DNA of 12,758 nucleotides. It comes from Candidatus Levyibacteriota bacterium. GTDB taxonomy: Bacteria > Patescibacteriota > Microgenomatia > Levybacterales > UBA12049. The notes beneath the pieces are model-generated. The model was not told the origin of the DNA. It worked only from the letters and a program-made list of their open reading frames with translations, and searched no databases. Position numbers and translations under genes: made by a program. Each line of letters begins with the position of its first letter. The stretch's first letter is position 1. The stretch is taken from assembly GCA_023245515.1 (NCBI GenBank), contig JAHFKE010000028.1:2425-15182 (forward strand), read 5' to 3'. This document shows, in pieces, positions 1 to 6,902 of the stretch.

Positions 1-373
1 ATGCCTGAGCATATACCACTTCCTCCTGAATAGGCAACTCCACGATGATCCGCTTACCATCCTGATCGACAACAGGCACCAGATTAACTCCTGCAGGACT
101 TATACGGGGCGCACTCTTCATCATAATACCACCCTGATAAAGATCATTATGGAGATACCCCTCGTGGTAATACAAGCCCACTGCAACAAATGGAATTTCC
201 TTTTCAGCTGCCTCACGGATGATGTCTCCGGCCAGAATTCCCAAACCTCCTGCATAAGTATGGATGTCATCATTGAGCGCATATTCTGCGCAAAAATAAA
301 CGACTGGACGATCACGCATGACACCATAATCTTCTGAAGTTGTAAATTGCTTGAACCAAGCTTGGTCATCCAT
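1..373 (-). CDS. glgP: Alpha-glucan (glycogen/maltodextrin) phosphorylase, N-terminal part, cut by window edge
   Basis: Partial gene: 124 residues are visible and the C-terminus lies beyond base 1. Residues from about 24 read VVYFCAEYAL, then TYAGGLGILAGDI and VAVGLYYHEGYL. This is the conserved N-terminal block of GT35 alpha-glucan phosphorylases of the short, archaeal-like branch (compare AYFS/CAE...YAGGLG.LAGD in the family). Members release glucose-1-phosphate from alpha-1,4-glucan ends using pyridoxal phosphate; the PLP lysine lies in the unseen part. Only about 23 residues precede this block, so the long N-terminal region of classical GlgP is absent. The gene starts 12 bases after the glgA stop and has no Shine-Dalgarno. 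Instead an extended -10 (TGA TATACT) ends 6 bases before the ATG, so a leaderless transcript from its own promoter is likely besides any glgA read-through. Family assignment is confident; substrate preference cannot be told. Confidence 0.88.
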   Translation of the reverse strand, partial: MDDQAWFKQFTTSEDYGVMRDRPVVYFCAEYALNDDIHTYAGGLGILAGDIIREAAEKEIPFVAVGLYYHEGYLHNDLYQGGIMMKSAPRISPAGVNLVPVVDQDGKRIIVELPIQEEVVYAQA

Positions 374-388
374 ACAGTCAGTATATCA
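374..388 (-). promoter_or_regulatory. Extended -10 promoter of glgP built on the glgA stop codon
   Basis: Read on the minus strand: TGA (388-386), TATACT (385-380), GACTGT (379-374), then the glgP ATG. The TGA is the glgA stop codon and also supplies the TGn of an extended -10. The 6-base spacing puts the expected transcription start on the A of ATG. It matches the promoters found at 4351, 6811, 10928 and 12450. Confidence 0.6.
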
Positions 389-1963
389 AACTTGTGGATT
401 ATATGCGGGATGAGGTGTGGAACTGACAGCACGCCTTCTTCCTTCGATAACGTTTCTATAAAGATCTTCATATAGCGTTGCTGAATACTTCCATGAGAAA
501 TCATATGACATGCAATTATGAATAAGTTTCTTCCATAGATTCTGTTGTTTATAGACAGTAAGAGCTTCGACTATAGCTGCGAATAGCTCCCATGGATTAT
601 TATCTCTAAATGAAAATCCGTTTCCTGCTTTAGTCACAGCATTGAAATCAGTGACGATATCATTGAGTCCTCCAGTTCTTCGCACGAGCGGCACTGCTCC
701 ATACCGAAGTGCTTCCAAAGCAACGATGCCCCCGGGCTCAAACATACTGGGCATAAGCATGATGTCGACCCCTGAAAAGAGCTTTCTCGGCAGGCGGAAA
801 TCAGACCGCAGATGCAAACCAATTTGCTTGGGGTAAAGTTTTTGCAGTTTTAATACCTGATCACGATAGCGATCGTCTCCGCTACCCAAAACGATAAGCT
901 GTAAATCTTTTCTCGTAGCAAGCAAGTGGGGCAGTACCTTTAGCAATAGATCCCAACCTTTTTGCTGAGATAGTCTTCCTGAAATAGCCATCAGGGGATT
1001 ACTAGAATTTTCTTCCAGCTCAAACAAGCGCTGGAGATCAAGCTTATTCTCACGACGCGCTGCCGGGAATGTCGATATAGAATATTTTTGCTGAATAATA
1101 GGATCCGTTTCGGGATTAAACTCTTTCGTGTCAAGACCGTTGAGAATGCCGGCTAACTTACCACGGACAGCTTTGAGAACTGTCTCAAGTCCTGCCCCAT
1201 ACTCTGATGTCAAGACTTCAAGCGCATGGGTAGAACTAACGGTATTAACAGCATCCGAATACAAAACGCCTCTCAGAAGAGCGTTTTGCATTTGTAGCTT
1301 AGGCGAGAGCAAAGAAGCAAGAGGAGCTACGCCCATATCAGGATCTTCATGATTCCCATAACGAAAATCATAGTTCCCCTGATAAACAAAATTATGAACA
1401 GTAAAGACAATCGGTATTTTAGAAAGAATACTGCTGTATCTTTTTGACTGTCTTGCTAAGTCGATAAAATATCCCGTGTGCCAGTCGTTGCAATGAATAA
1501 CATCAGGCAACCATCCCTGCTTATCTTTCTTTTTAAGTAAGTCTTCCATAAGCAGAAGAAATTCAAGACATCCCTTTGAAAGTAGAGCGAAACGAATATG
1601 ATCATCCTTATATCCATACATATTTGCACGGAGTTCATAATACTCCCTGTTCTCAAGAAAGTACGTCTTTAGCGTTGTACGGGTTTTTGGATACGATTTT
1701 ATATTGCAGAGAATTGAGTCTTGCGCTGATACCTTTGCTCTTGTCTGAAGATTTTCTATCGGAACCGACAGCTTATCTATTTCTTTTTTTAATTTCCATC
1801 TCTTTTTACTGAGAGGATCTTCGATAGAAGCATATTTGGGCATAAAGATGCGCACGTCATGACCTTTGTTAGTGAGAGCACGGGGAAGAAAGTACATAAC
1901 CTGCGATAACCCCCCCACAGTAACGAACGGTGCGACTTCAGCTGATAAAAATAAAATCTTCAT
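386..1963 (-). CDS. glgA: Glycogen (starch) synthase, GT5 family
   Basis: Transfers glucose from a nucleotide sugar (ADP-glucose in most bacteria) to the end of an alpha-1,4-glucan in the cytoplasm. The chosen start gives 525 residues, normal for GlgA; an upstream in-frame ATG at 1999 would add 12 residues. I prefer 1963 because AAGGAGG (1980-1974) lies 10 bases before it and MKILFLSAEVAPF is the usual GlgA beginning. Visible motifs: the N-terminal glycine loop VTVGGLSQV (15-22), HNFVYQGNY, a sugar-binding region ending in GILNGLDTKEFNP, SGRLSQQKGWDLL, and SMFEPGGIVALEAL with an E-X7-E pair (Glu409/Glu417) followed by VRRTGGLNDIV. Odd: the lysine of the KTGGL/KVGGL loop, a substrate-binding residue in E. 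coli GlgA (Lys15), is Thr15 here. The gene diverges from malQ and is followed after 12 bases by glgP. Confidence 0.93.
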   Translation of the reverse strand: MKILFLSAEVAPFVTVGGLSQVMYFLPRALTNKGHDVRIFMPKYASIEDPLSKKRWKLKKEIDKLSVPIENLQTRAKVSAQDSILCNIKSYPKTRTTLKTYFLENREYYELRANMYGYKDDHIRFALLSKGCLEFLLLMEDLLKKKDKQGWLPDVIHCNDWHTGYFIDLARQSKRYSSILSKIPIVFTVHNFVYQGNYDFRYGNHEDPDMGVAPLASLLSPKLQMQNALLRGVLYSDAVNTVSSTHALEVLTSEYGAGLETVLKAVRGKLAGILNGLDTKEFNPETDPIIQQKYSISTFPAARRENKLDLQRLFELEENSSNPLMAISGRLSQQKGWDLLLKVLPHLLATRKDLQLIVLGSGDDRYRDQVLKLQKLYPKQIGLHLRSDFRLPRKLFSGVDIMLMPSMFEPGGIVALEALRYGAVPLVRRTGGLNDIVTDFNAVTKAGNGFSFRDNNPWELFAAIVEALTVYKQQNLWKKLIHNCMSYDFSWKYSATLYEDLYRNVIEGRRRAVSSTPHPAYNPQV

Positions 1964-2047
1964 GCCCCTTCGCCCTCCTTCTCTAAATGAGAGCAACATT
2001 CGATCTCCAATTGTTGTTTAAATAATAATTTTTCCTTCATATACTTT

Positions 2048-2096
2048 AAAGGCATGAACCCCTCGTAGTCTTGACGAAGTGGGGTCATATGCCTTT
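2048..2096. promoter_or_regulatory. Long interrupted hairpin in the glgA-malQ divergent spacer
   Basis: The 247-bp spacer between the divergent glgA and malQ contains AAAGGCAT (2048-2055) pairing perfectly with ATGCCTTT (2089-2096). Inside this, GA/TC and CCCC/GGGG (2059-2062 with 2081-2084) and TCGT/ACGA (2063-2066 with 2074-2077) also pair, with small bulges and a 7-base loop. Both genes point away, so a terminator is not expected here. An operator, leader-RNA structure or dispersed palindrome is more likely. Its function is unknown. Confidence 0.5.
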
Positions 2097-2177
2097 ATTG
2101 TATCATAATTGAGACACTTTTGGTCACTTTAGAAACCCATAGGCTTTAAGCTAATGCTCGCATTTGCAAAGAAGAGA

Positions 2178-2186
2178 TGTTATAGT
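2178..2186 (+). promoter_or_regulatory. Predicted extended -10 promoter of malQ
   Basis: TGT followed by TATAGT (2181-2186) forms an extended -10. A start 7 bases downstream (about 2193) would leave an 18-base leader before the ATG at 2211. The location supports 2211 over the upstream in-frame ATG at 2154, which lies before this promoter. An alternative reading is TTGCAA (2164-2169), 16 bases, then TATATT (2186-2191). Confidence 0.4.
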
Positions 2187-2210
2187 ATATTGACGATAAA
2201 GAAACATATC

Positions 2211-3596
2211 ATGAAAGACCTGCAAAAAACAATAGGGACACTTGTCCCGGTATCCGCAATTTTTAGCTCAGAAGATCAAAAAGGAGATAGAGGCACTTTT
2301 GCTTCCGGCCTCATTTTTCTGGACTGGTTAAAGAAAAATCATCAATCAGCTTGGCAAATTTTACCTCTTTACCAAACACAACTTGAACCTGGTTCAGCTA
2401 CCAAACATATTCCTTCTCCTTATAAAGGCTATGGCATCGGCCTTGACCCCAAGTATTTGCCGAGTGCCTTTATGAATGACCATCCCACAAAAGACGAGAT
2501 GGATAAATTTACCAAAACCCACAGCGAATGGATCGGGGACTATGCATTATTCTGCGCACTCAGAGATCATTTTGGCACTGATGACTGGAGAGAGTGGGGA
2601 AAAGATCTTATGAATCGCGATGCGAAAGCGCTTAGGAAATGGACAGACCAACTTAAAGAAGAACTGAATGACCACATACTCATGCAATGGAGACTGCATA
2701 AATCGTATAATCGTTTGCGGGCTAAAGCAAAAAAACTTGGAATCGCCCTTATCGGAGACTTGCCTTTCTTTATTACTCTCTTTAGTCCTCTTGTTTGGGC
2801 ACATCAAGAAGTATTTCAGCTAGACAAAGATGGACATATGCAGTATGTTTCTGGAGTATTAAACAGCAGCACAGCATCGTTTGGTAGACAACTTTGGGGG
2901 CACCCACTTTACAATTGGGATCTCCACCGAGGAGAAGTTCTTGCCTTTTGGAAGATACGTTTACAATATTTAGCAACTCTATTTGATACAGTACGTTTTG
3001 ATCATGCAAAGGCATTTTTTGAATATGGTGCAATGGATATCAGAAATGATAAATATGATAGTTATAAGAAAGGTCCAGGACCTGAAGCTTTTAAAGAATT
3101 AATATCTTTCTGTAAGCGGATTGGTCTTTTGGTCTTTGCAGAAGATAGTGGTAACAAAATAGAAGAACTTAGAAGATTTTTGAAAATTATTAAAGTTCCC
3201 GGTATTAAAATCTTGCGGTTCGCTTTGAAGAAAGATGACGATACCATCAACGAAAAATATGCTAACATTGCCAACTATCCTGAAAACTGCGTTGCGTACA
3301 CAACCACTCACGATACGGAAACTTTGCTTGGATATTTACACGAGCTTACATCGGAACAAAAACAAAAACTTGCAACAGCCGCAGGCGTCACTTACGACGC
3401 GGGTGAGAAAGTCCTTGCCATAAATCTGCGAAACGCTGTGCTCGCATCTCCAGCCCACATGGTGATTATCCCAATTCAGGATTGGCTCTTGATAACAGAC
3501 CGAATCAACATCCCCGGCACCGAACTCCCAGTCAACGACCCAAATTGGAATTTCAGATTACAAGCACCTATCGAGGAGCTCTCTATAAAAAGCTAA
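2211..3596 (+). CDS. malQ: 4-alpha-glucanotransferase (amylomaltase), GH77
   Basis: Moves alpha-1,4-glucan segments between maltodextrin chains in the cytoplasm. It would supply chains of suitable length to the neighbouring synthase and phosphorylase. Starting at 2211 gives 461 residues, slightly short for GH77 (about 500 in many bacteria). The upstream in-frame ATG at 2154 adds 19 residues that look non-homologous and start before the predicted promoter. GH77 marks are all present: SAWQILPL (46-53), IGDLPFF (191-197), the nucleophile Asp264 in VRFDHAKAF, the acid/base Glu311 in FAEDSG, and the third carboxylate Asp368 in TTHDTET. The catalytic set is therefore complete. No Shine-Dalgarno is visible. 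The stop is 1 base from the stop of the convergent gene at 3598, so no room is left for a terminator. Confidence 0.92.
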   Translation: MKDLQKTIGTLVPVSAIFSSEDQKGDRGTFASGLIFLDWLKKNHQSAWQILPLYQTQLEPGSATKHIPSPYKGYGIGLDPKYLPSAFMNDHPTKDEMDKFTKTHSEWIGDYALFCALRDHFGTDDWREWGKDLMNRDAKALRKWTDQLKEELNDHILMQWRLHKSYNRLRAKAKKLGIALIGDLPFFITLFSPLVWAHQEVFQLDKDGHMQYVSGVLNSSTASFGRQLWGHPLYNWDLHRGEVLAFWKIRLQYLATLFDTVRFDHAKAFFEYGAMDIRNDKYDSYKKGPGPEAFKELISFCKRIGLLVFAEDSGNKIEELRRFLKIIKVPGIKILRFALKKDDDTINEKYANIANYPENCVAYTTTHDTETLLGYLHELTSEQKQKLATAAGVTYDAGEKVLAINLRNAVLASPAHMVIIPIQDWLLITDRINIPGTELPVNDPNWNFRLQAPIEELSIKS

Positions 3597-3597
3597 A

Positions 3598-4350
3598 TTA
3601 TTTCCCGGGCTGAAGAGAGGGATCGAGATATTTTTTCCACCAGCTAGAAAGCTCACTTGTGTCCGCTTCCCATCTATCTCGTAATTCCTCGTACTGTCTT
3701 TCTCGTGGAATAGCGGCTGACCGGTTCGAAGCGCTTAATACATAGTCAGGGGTAGTCCACTGCAAAAGCCCTACACGCCGGAATTTCCATGCTTTTTCGT
3801 ATGGGTACGCCTTTCCGTCGACATAGGTCATCTCCGTTGTCCCATCCTCCTTAGGCACTCTATACCAATTAAACGGATTTGTATCAATTTGCCATTCCTT
3901 CTCCAGCTCAGATCGATTAATATATGATGCCAATTGAGCAATATCAGTTTCAGTCAATGCATTTTCTTTGATCAAATCTGCCGCAGACCGAGAGCCTTCA
4001 TGAACCGCCTCCTGAATGTAATATCGATAGGGAGGACCCTCGGAATCTTTATCAAGAATTTGAGGATGGGGAATAGCAAGCTCCCTAAGAATAGCTTCCC
4101 CCGCAATCGACTGATCCATTGCCTTAAATATCGCGCGGTCATTTTGAGTATCAGTTCTCGCCGTTTTAAGAACGCGCCTAGGCTCACCGGCCAACCAATA
4201 CGTAGCTTTTTTAGAGCCAAGAGCAGGATCTCTCGTATCAACCACAGGAAAAACTCTCTCGCCAATTGTCACCAACCGCCGGTCGTCGTCATAGTTAATT
4301 GTTTGCTTAATAGCCTCATAATGAGACTGTTCATCTCTATGTTCACTCAT
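3598..4350 (-). CDS. Unrecognised 250-aa protein with kinase-fold-like motifs
   Basis: I do not recognise a named family. The order of motifs resembles a small protein-kinase-like or aminoglycoside-phosphotransferase-like fold: Lys62 in RRVLKTA (beta-3 lysine), Glu85 in AGEAILREL (alpha-C glutamate), a hinge-like YYIQEAVHEG (110-119), IDTNPFNW with Asp156 and Asn161 (compare the D-x-x-P-x-N catalytic loop), and MTYVDGKAY with Asp178 in the DFG-aspartate position. The usual catalytic-loop histidine or glycine before Asp156 is not obvious. The tail is rich in Trp and Arg. No signal peptide or membrane segment is seen, so it is probably cytoplasmic. It begins 12 bases after the metallopeptidase stop with its own promoter directly on the ATG, so the two may be co-expressed or independent. 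The kinase-fold idea is inference from motif order only. Confidence 0.7.
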   Translation of the reverse strand: MSEHRDEQSHYEAIKQTINYDDDRRLVTIGERVFPVVDTRDPALGSKKATYWLAGEPRRVLKTARTDTQNDRAIFKAMDQSIAGEAILRELAIPHPQILDKDSEGPPYRYYIQEAVHEGSRSAADLIKENALTETDIAQLASYINRSELEKEWQIDTNPFNWYRVPKEDGTTEMTYVDGKAYPYEKAWKFRRVGLLQWTTPDYVLSASNRSAAIPRERQYEELRDRWEADTSELSSWWKKYLDPSLQPGK

Positions 4351-4365
4351 AAATATATTGTATCA
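4351..4365 (-). promoter_or_regulatory. Extended -10 promoter of the kinase-like gene, built on the upstream stop codon
   Basis: On the minus strand: TGA (4365-4363, the stop codon of the metallopeptidase gene), TACAAT (4362-4357), ATATTT (4356-4351), ATG. This is the same stop-codon-as-TGn arrangement and the same 6-base spacing as at glgP. No Shine-Dalgarno is present, so a leaderless transcript is expected. Confidence 0.6.
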
Positions 4366-5022
4366 AACTCGCAACGTATCTCCATGCCTTTTCAGCCACG
4401 TCCTGTATTCTCGATACAGCGGGAACATTTTTCTGACAGCCTCCCAGAAATCTCTCGAATGATTCATTTCCTTAAGATGCGCCAGCTCATGGGCCACGAC
4501 GTAATCAATTACTTCAATCGGAGCCATAATCAATTTCCAGTTAAAATTTAGATTCCTCTGACTACTACAAGAACCCCATCTCGTCTCAGCACTAGTCAGC
4601 TTAATAGCATTAAACCTTGATCCGGAAATCCGGGCGTAATGATGGACCCGCTCGACAATTACTTTGCGGGCCTGCTGTTTATACCAGCTTGTCAAATATG
4701 TTTTGACATACCGCTTACTCGAACTGCCCAGATATAGTTTATCGCGCAACTCAATAAGCTCCTTCTGATTCTTACCCAATTCCAGCGGATATGTCTTCCC
4801 CAAATATAAATACCCATCTTCATGCAAAGATTTTGTTTTTTGCATTCGTAACCGGACACCCTGCTGCTTTTCTCTTATCCAGTCTGCCTTTTCTTTCAAA
4901 AGCCTGTCAATGAAAAAGCGGGGATAGAGAGAAGGTGCTGCCACCCTAACAGATCCATCCGGCATAATCCGTATCGTGACACTACTCCTTCCAAAAGAAC
5001 GGGTGATCGTAACATCTTTCAT
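4363..5022 (-). CDS. YgjP-like (DUF45/SprT-like) zinc metallopeptidase
   Basis: A 219-residue protein of the YgjP-like metallopeptidase family (PF01863 type). The zinc motif is HELAH (His178, Glu179, His182) followed by Lys-Glu-Met-Asn-His188, matching the family pattern HELxHLxxxNHSxxFW. It is preceded by the typical TRWGSCSSQRNLNFNW (about 147-162), and the N-terminal half has the family's beta-rich region. The substrate is not established for this family, and no signal peptide is seen, so it is probably cytoplasmic. Start choice: an in-frame TTG at 5034 overlaps the promoter region, while ATG 5022 lies 12 bases after a perfect TATAAT and fits the domain start (MKDVTITRSFG). The gene precedes the kinase-like gene on the same strand. 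Confidence 0.85.
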   Translation of the reverse strand: MKDVTITRSFGRSSVTIRIMPDGSVRVAAPSLYPRFFIDRLLKEKADWIREKQQGVRLRMQKTKSLHEDGYLYLGKTYPLELGKNQKELIELRDKLYLGSSSKRYVKTYLTSWYKQQARKVIVERVHHYARISGSRFNAIKLTSAETRWGSCSSQRNLNFNWKLIMAPIEVIDYVVAHELAHLKEMNHSRDFWEAVRKMFPLYREYRTWLKRHGDTLRV

Positions 5023-5034
5023 ATGAGGTACCAA

Positions 5035-5043
5035 ATTATAGCA
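5035..5043 (-). promoter_or_regulatory. Extended -10 promoter of the metallopeptidase gene
   Basis: TGC (5043-5041) followed by TATAAT (5040-5035) is a consensus extended -10, identical to the one before the ABC operon. A start about 7 bases downstream leaves a leader of only about 6 bases before the ATG at 5022. This is near-leaderless rather than exactly leaderless. Confidence 0.55.
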
Positions 5044-5062
5044 CTTCCTTAATTCTTAATTC
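5044..5062. repeat. Short heptamer array downstream of the ABC operon
   Basis: Two perfect tandem copies of TTAATTC (5049-5055 and 5056-5062) follow CTTCC. The 16 bases CTTCCTTAATTCTTAA (5044-5059) recur exactly at 6864-6879 on the other side of the ABC operon. Related heptamer arrays lie at 7393 and 7723. Confidence 0.6.
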
Positions 5063-5065
5063 CGG

Positions 5066-5824
5066 TCAGGCAGACATTTTTCTGAGGGATTTTGCTGCCA
5101 GGTAAACTGCAAAAGCTGCGGCGGCTATCATAACTAAAAAGCCTTGCCACACTATTGCTTCGCTGAAGTTACCTGCAAACAATGCACGAGCAGCCTCTAC
5201 TGCATAGTAGAACGGATTAAAGTGAGCTGCTGTTTTGAGCCAGTCGGGAGCAAGTGAGATAGGTAGCATGATTCCTGACAAGAGCATGATAGGAAGATAA
5301 AGTGTGTTGACCATAGAGGCAAGTCCGTCTTCATTTCTGGTCGTAATTGATATAACGTAGGAGAGAGCCGTCATCGTTGTGCCAATCAGAATAATGAGGA
5401 TAAGAGACAGGGCCACTCCCAACACCCCCGCTTTTAGTCCTAAGAGCAGTGAGATGACAAGGAGGACAATTGCTTGGAGAAGCAACGAGCAGCATTGTTC
5501 AAGAATATAACCCAGCAAGAGAGAATACCTACTGATAGGAGCAACAAGGAGTCTTGTGATAAAGCCTGTTCTTATTTCAGGGATAAAGGAGAAGCCCGCA
5601 AACAAGCAGCTAACACCCATGATAACAAGCATTCCGGGTACGAAAATCTGTACTATTTGTCCGACAGGTAGGACCGACGTTCCGCCGATATTCTTCAAAA
5701 GGGGCATATAGAGAAGGAGATAGAGGATTGGCTGCATCATTCCCAAGATAATCCACAAAGGCATACTGTATCTTTTTTTAAAATTTCTTACGAAAATTAA
5801 CTGCGTATCCTGAATAAATTTCAT
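5066..5824 (-). CDS. ABC-2 type exporter, membrane subunit (DrrB-like)
   Basis: A 252-residue integral membrane protein with about six hydrophobic segments: near 24-40 after a basic N-terminus, then about 55-80, 95-120, 130-155, 165-190 and 220-245. It ends in a short basic tail (SLRKMSA). FVPGMLVIMGVSCLFAGF, then a segment ending in PISRYSLLLGYIL, and later LPISLAPDWLKTAAHFNPF with YAVEAARALF, match the ABC-2 permease family that pairs with DrrA-type ATPases in drug, lipid or polysaccharide export. It starts 2 bases after the ATPase stop and has a strong Shine-Dalgarno (GGAGGAG, 5841-5835, about 10 bases from ATG) inside the ATPase 3' end, as expected of an internal operon gene. The substrate cannot be inferred. 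Confidence 0.87.
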   Translation of the reverse strand: MKFIQDTQLIFVRNFKKRYSMPLWIILGMMQPILYLLLYMPLLKNIGGTSVLPVGQIVQIFVPGMLVIMGVSCLFAGFSFIPEIRTGFITRLLVAPISRYSLLLGYILEQCCSLLLQAIVLLVISLLLGLKAGVLGVALSLILIILIGTTMTALSYVISITTRNEDGLASMVNTLYLPIMLLSGIMLPISLAPDWLKTAAHFNPFYYAVEAARALFAGNFSEAIVWQGFLVMIAAAAFAVYLAAKSLRKMSA

Positions 5825-5826
5825 AG

Positions 5827-6810
5827 CTAAGACTCTCCTCCCTCTCTCAGAGACCTTCCTGTTTTTTGCAGAAAAACATCATCCAGCGATGGCTTGGAAA
5901 GTCCAATTGTCTGGAAAGATACCTTCTTATTGTCCATGAGTCTGAGGACATCAGCCAAAAGCTTCTCACCCTCTTTAACGTATACATATAACTTGTTTTC
6001 ATTGGTATATATTTTGTTAACGAATTTTTCTTTTACAAGAAGCTCTTTACCCTTTTCAAGATCCTTGCTGTTTTCTATCCCTATGACGATACTTTCTCCG
6101 CCGATTTGATCCTTAAGATGCTTTGGTGTTCCTTCTGCAACGACAGTGCCATTATCAATGATGGCCAGGTAATCACAGAGATTGTCGGCTTCATCAAGAT
6201 AATGAGTCGTGAGGAATATCGTGACACCATCATCCCGAATCTTACGTATCTCGTCCCAGAAATGGGCTCTACTTTGAGGGTCAAGTCCTGTGGTCGGCTC
6301 GTCAAGAAAAATAAGCTGAGGCTTATGTGCTACACCGAGTGCCAGATCGAGACGACGGCGCTGCCCGCCTGAATACGAGATGACTTTACGTGTAGCAAAT
6401 TCTGAAATCTCGAACTGTTCAATTAGCTCTTTAGCTCGTTTTTCTGCTTCTGATTTGCTCGCTCCATACAGTCTTGCTTGTAGAATAAGATTTTGCAATG
6501 CATCCGTCATACCATCTGCTCCTCCGGCTTGAGAAACATAGCCTATGTGTTGTCGTATTTTTTTGGGATCTTTTAATAAGTCAAAGCCGACTACTGTCGC
6601 TTGTCCGCTGGTGGGGGCGAGAACGGTTGTAAGCATTTGGAGAGTGGTTGTTTTTCCGGCTCCGTTCGGTCCGAGGAATCCGAAGATTTGTCCCTTTTGA
6701 ACTTCCAGGCTCACTCCTTTGACAGCTCGCACATCGTCTTTACCTTTTTTCATAAAGAATGTTTTCTGGAGATTTTTTGTTATCAAAATCGGAGTATCCT
6801 TTGCGCTCAT
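5827..6810 (-). CDS. ABC-2 type exporter, ATP-binding subunit (DrrA/CcmA-like)
   Basis: A 327-residue cytoplasmic ATPase that energises the adjacent membrane subunit. Motifs in order: Walker A GPNGAGKTT (47-55), Q-loop Gln94, ABC signature YSGGQRRRLDLA (from 146), Walker B LIFLDEPTTGLD (166-177), and the H-loop His203 in TTHYLDEADNL. The last 80 or so residues form the C-terminal extension typical of DrrA-type proteins (DUF4162-like), ending KPSLDDVFLQKTGRSLRE. All nucleotide-binding residues are intact. It is the first gene of a two-gene operon and has a leaderless-type promoter. The family covers drug self-resistance, lipid and cell-envelope export, and nothing here selects among these. Confidence 0.92.
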   Translation of the reverse strand: MSAKDTPILITKNLQKTFFMKKGKDDVRAVKGVSLEVQKGQIFGFLGPNGAGKTTTLQMLTTVLAPTSGQATVVGFDLLKDPKKIRQHIGYVSQAGGADGMTDALQNLILQARLYGASKSEAEKRAKELIEQFEISEFATRKVISYSGGQRRRLDLALGVAHKPQLIFLDEPTTGLDPQSRAHFWDEIRKIRDDGVTIFLTTHYLDEADNLCDYLAIIDNGTVVAEGTPKHLKDQIGGESIVIGIENSKDLEKGKELLVKEKFVNKIYTNENKLYVYVKEGEKLLADVLRLMDNKKVSFQTIGLSKPSLDDVFLQKTGRSLREGGES

Positions 6811-6825
6811 TTTGTTATTATAGCA
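6811..6825 (-). promoter_or_regulatory. Extended -10 promoter of the ABC operon
   Basis: Minus strand: TGC, TATAAT (6822-6817), AACAAA (6816-6811), ATG. A consensus extended -10 sits exactly 6 bases before the start codon and no Shine-Dalgarno is present. The transcript should begin at or within a base of the ATG. Confidence 0.65.
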
Positions 6826-6863
6826 AACTTACATTGGTTAGGGGAAAGGGAGAAGAGATTTAG

Positions 6864-6896
6864 CTTCCTTAATTCTTAAGTCCTGCTTCCTGATTC
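6864..6896. repeat. Heptamer array between the ABC operon and truB
   Basis: Read from 6869 in steps of seven: TTAATTC, TTAAGTC, CTGCTTC, CTGATTC, ending at 6896. Copies differ but keep the register and end in TC. The first 16 bases (6864-6879) are identical to 5044-5059 across the ABC operon. The array lies just downstream of the truB stop. Confidence 0.6.
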
Positions 6897-6902
6897 TAAA
6901 CC

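Noticed and set aside
121..504. A 127-codon minus-strand ORF at the glgP-glgA junction
   Set aside because: It overlaps both genes in another frame, while the GlgP and GlgA frames carry strong family motifs.
2154..2210. N-terminal extension of malQ from the ATG at 2154
   Set aside because: The added residues do not resemble GH77 and the predicted extended -10 lies downstream of this ATG.
3590..3605. Terminator between malQ and the convergent kinase-like gene
   Set aside because: Only one base separates the stop codons and there is no stem followed by a T-run.
3934..4551. A 205-codon plus-strand ORF
   Set aside because: It runs antisense across the kinase-like and metallopeptidase genes, whose motifs (HELAH, RWGSC, DxNPxN) are clear on the minus strand; the ORF's own product shows no family features.
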